The notes beneath the pieces are model-generated. The model did not search any database. It saw only the letters and a list, made by a program, of their open reading frames with translations, and was not told the DNA's origin. From contig JBKJQB010000358.1 of NCBI GenBank assembly GCA_046594105.1, forward strand, positions 1 to 18,954: a stretch of DNA of 18,954 nucleotides. Reading direction: 5' to 3'. The stretch is from JBDSGC01 sp046594105. Lineage in GTDB: Bacteria > Acidobacteriota > Thermoanaerobaculia > Gp7-AA8. Shown piece after piece: positions 17,083 through 18,954 of this stretch (position 1 is the stretch's first letter; each line of letters begins with the position of its first letter). A program made the position numbers and the translations under genes.

Positions 17083-18101
17083 ATATTACGATCCTGTACG
17101 ACACCTTCGAGGACCGTGAAGAGTATCCCGGCGCTGATCTGATCGAGGCCGCGCCTCCGACGAAACGAAAGAAGAAGATCCCCAAGACCGATCGCGAAGC
17201 CATCTCCGATGCGCTGCGCACCCTGGGGCATGAGCCCTCCATCATCGCCGTCGACGGCAAGCTGGCCACGCTCGAGAAGATCGCGCGCAGCAAGGCCGAT
17301 CTTCATTTCAATCTCACGGAGTCCTACGGCGGCGATGACACCAAGGAGATGCACTTCGCCGCCTTCCTCGACCTCATGAACAAGCGCTACACCGGCACCG
17401 GTCCGGCCGGCTCGTACCTGGGCATGGACAAAGCCATCGCCAAGAAGATCATCCGGTTCCACGGCCTGCACACACCGTTCTCCGCCGTGCTCAACGAAGG
17501 GCGGATCGAGCACATCGAGGACATCCAGTTCCCGCTCATCGTGAAGCCAGCCACGGAAGACGGATCGAAGGGGATCGACTCCAACGCGGTGGTCCACTCC
17601 ATCAAAGACCTCATGGAACGTGTCTCCCACATCCACGACGAGTTCGATTGCGCGGCGCTGCTCGAGGAGTACATCGAAGGTCGCGAGATTTACGCCGCAG
17701 TCCTCGGAAATGACCGACCGGAGGCCCTGCCGCTGGTTGAGCTCGACCTCAGCAAACTCCCCGACGGCGTGCCTCACATCGCCAGCTACGAGGTGAAGTT
17801 CGACACCACCTCCGAGAACTACAAGCAGACCAAGTCGGCACCTGCCGAGAACCTCGACGAAGAGCTGGTGGAGACCATCCAGAAAACTGCCGTGATGACC
17901 TTCCAGGCGCTGAAGCTGCGCGACTACGGTCGCGTCGATCTGCGAGTCACACCGGAAGGCAAGGTCTACGTCATCGAGGCCAATCCAAATCCCTGGCTCG
18001 ATCCCACCGCCGAGTTCTTCATGGCCGCCAAGCAGTCAGGACGCACGTACACGCAGCTCATCGGCGAGATTGTGGACAAGGCGTTCGCCCGGTACGAGTA
18101 G
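17079..18101 (+). CDS. ATP-grasp ligase, D-Ala-D-Ala-ligase-like
   Basis: The 340-aa protein has a Ddl-like ATP-grasp fold: an N-terminal region with LHFNLTESYGGD, a linker with TGTGPAGSYLGMDKAIAKK, the ATP-binding lysine K156 in IVKPATEDGSKGI, the LLEEYIEGREIYAAVLG segment, and the Mg2+ ligands D287 (GRVDLRV), E300 and N302 (EANPNP). Such enzymes form an acyl-phosphate and join a carboxylate to an amine, for example in dipeptides. The typical Ddl serine/tyrosine set for D-Ala is not clearly present, and peptidoglycan genes are absent, so a different substrate is plausible. It overlaps the HExxH protein gene by 4 nt. A long hairpin follows it. Confidence 0.92.
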   Translation: MNITILYDTFEDREEYPGADLIEAAPPTKRKKKIPKTDREAISDALRTLGHEPSIIAVDGKLATLEKIARSKADLHFNLTESYGGDDTKEMHFAAFLDLMNKRYTGTGPAGSYLGMDKAIAKKIIRFHGLHTPFSAVLNEGRIEHIEDIQFPLIVKPATEDGSKGIDSNAVVHSIKDLMERVSHIHDEFDCAALLEEYIEGREIYAAVLGNDRPEALPLVELDLSKLPDGVPHIASYEVKFDTTSENYKQTKSAPAENLDEELVETIQKTAVMTFQALKLRDYGRVDLRVTPEGKVYVIEANPNPWLDPTAEFFMAAKQSGRTYTQLIGEIVDKAFARYE

Positions 18102-18120
18102 CTTCGATTTGTGTCCAGCG

Positions 18121-18188
18121 GGTGTGGCGCGGCCGTCCCGGCCGCGTCTCAAGGGAACAGCGGCGGCCGAGGACGGCCGCTCCACACC
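18121..18188. terminator. Long GC-rich inverted repeat between convergent genes
   Basis: The arms 18121-18145 and 18163-18188 pair over about 25 bp with one extra base and one mismatch (GGTGTGG...GGCCGC against GCGGCCG...CCACACC). It lies between the ATP-grasp stop (18101) and the convergent aminotransferase stop (18199), so a bidirectional terminator or REP-type role fits. There is no T-run. Confidence 0.65.
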
Positions 18189-18198
18189 AGAAAAGGCA

Positions 18199-18954
18199 CT
18201 ACCGCTTCCGATACGCCAGGACTGCTTCGCCCAGCAGGCTCACCGACGTGCGCAACGCTTCTTCCTTGAGCACGTAGGCGATGCGGACTTCGCTCTTGCC
18301 GAGGGGCGAGGCGTAGAAGCCGGTGGCGGGAGCGACCATGACGGTGGCGCCGTCGCGGGAGAAGTCGGTGAGCAGCCAGGAGGCGAAGGCATCGGCATCG
18401 TCGATGGGCAGGCGCACGACGCAATAGAACGCGCCTTCCGGCTTGAGCAGAAAGGCTTCCGGAATGGCCGTCAGCCCCTCGAACAATACGTCGCGCCTCC
18501 GCTGATACTCGCGGACCACATCGCGGGTGTAGTCGTCGCCGAGCGACTGAGCCCCCACCGCGATGAACTGGGCCAGGCCGGGAGGTGACAGGCGCCCCTG
18601 CGCCATCCGCAGGCAGGCGTCGTAGATCTCAGGGTTACGGGTAACCAGAGCGCCCAGCCGGATGCCGCAGGCGCTGTAGCGCTTCGAGAGGCTGTCCACC
18701 ACGACCACGAACTCCTCGGCATCGTCAAGATCGAGCGCGCTGATCGCCCGGCGACCGTCGTACACAAACTCGCGATAGACCTCATCGGAGATCAGGAAAA
18801 GCCCGTGACCGCGACAGAACTTCGCCACCAGGTCCAGCTCTTCGCGCGTGTACACCGTGCCGGTTGGATTGTTGGGATTGCAGATGATGACGGCGCGCGT
18901 GCGCGGAGTGAGGGCGCGCTCCCAGACGTGCAGCGGCGGGAGATGAAATCCGTC
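18199..18954 (-). CDS. Class I/II aminotransferase, partial (N-terminus off window)
   Basis: The last 251 codons are present and the frame is open through the right edge. The motif NPNNPTGTVY, the SDEVYREFVYDG segment with the PLP-contacting Asp and Tyr, and SLSKRYSACGIRLG with the Schiff-base lysine identify a fold-type I PLP aminotransferase of the aspartate/alanine/aromatic (AspC/AlaC-like) group. The C-terminal domain keeps GAFYCVVRLP and the substrate carboxylate arginine in VRIAY. The amino-acid specificity cannot be told. An internal GTG at 18853-18855 is not the start, because the NPNNPTG motif lies upstream of it. It is convergent with the ATP-grasp gene. Confidence 0.93.
   Translation of the reverse strand, partial: DGFHLPPLHVWERALTPRTRAVIICNPNNPTGTVYTREELDLVAKFCRGHGLFLISDEVYREFVYDGRRAISALDLDDAEEFVVVVDSLSKRYSACGIRLGALVTRNPEIYDACLRMAQGRLSPPGLAQFIAVGAQSLGDDYTRDVVREYQRRRDVLFEGLTAIPEAFLLKPEGAFYCVVRLPIDDADAFASWLLTDFSRDGATVMVAPATGFYASPLGKSEVRIAYVLKEEALRTSVSLLGEAVLAYRKR

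Overview
This is a GC-rich bacterial chromosome segment with about twenty genes packed on both strands. There are no rRNA or tRNA genes, no CRISPR array and no complete insertion sequence. The gene mix (NtrC-type regulator, MEP-pathway ispH, a DnaE with an intact PHP domain, a DUF6526-like membrane protein, an HExxH protein paired with a Ddl-like ATP-grasp, and many short intergenic repeats) suggests a free-living Gram-negative-type bacterium, perhaps an uncultured Acidobacteriota. That placement is inference only.

Layout. (1) 305-3610, minus strand: a compact four-gene unit of a small membrane protein, an MscS-family channel with a cyclic-nucleotide-binding domain, a sigma-54-dependent response regulator and a 77-residue unknown. 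(2) 3718-5866: a small acidic ORF with a strong ribosome binding site, a secreted DUF3108 protein and ispH. (3) 6033-7506, plus strand: an MFS transporter, then a tiny tail-anchored protein that starts just after a textbook sigma-54 -24/-12 promoter. (4) 7670-12222, minus strand: a DUF6526-like membrane protein and dnaE, the replicative polymerase alpha subunit, which carries an unusual acidic linker near its C-terminus. (5) 12363-14710, mostly minus strand: a DUF2442/DUF4160 pair, a methyltransferase, a six-TM protein and a Rof-like Rho inhibitor. (6) 14784-15756: a small membrane protein convergent with an EVE-domain gene, with a truncated macrodomain remnant between them. (7) 16036-18101, plus strand: a translationally coupled metallopeptidase-like/ATP-grasp pair. 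(8) 18199 to the edge, minus strand: the C-terminal part of a class I/II aminotransferase.

The intergenic DNA is rich in structure. An 84-bp element occurs three times at exactly the same length, each time bounded by CTAG, as expected of a MITE-like insertion with a 4-bp target duplication; a fourth, decayed piece lies in the opposite orientation. A second dispersed repeat family (two copies) and two long hairpins are also present. Several genes have a TAnnnT -10-like box only 6-16 nt before the start codon and little or no Shine-Dalgarno sequence, hinting at leaderless or near-leaderless transcripts.

The best candidates for something little described are the HExxH protein plus ATP-grasp operon, the pairing of a sigma-54 activator with a lone sigma-54 promoter on a miniature membrane-protein gene, the cyclic-nucleotide-gated MscS channel co-operonic with a sigma-54 regulator, and the CTAG-bounded repeat family.
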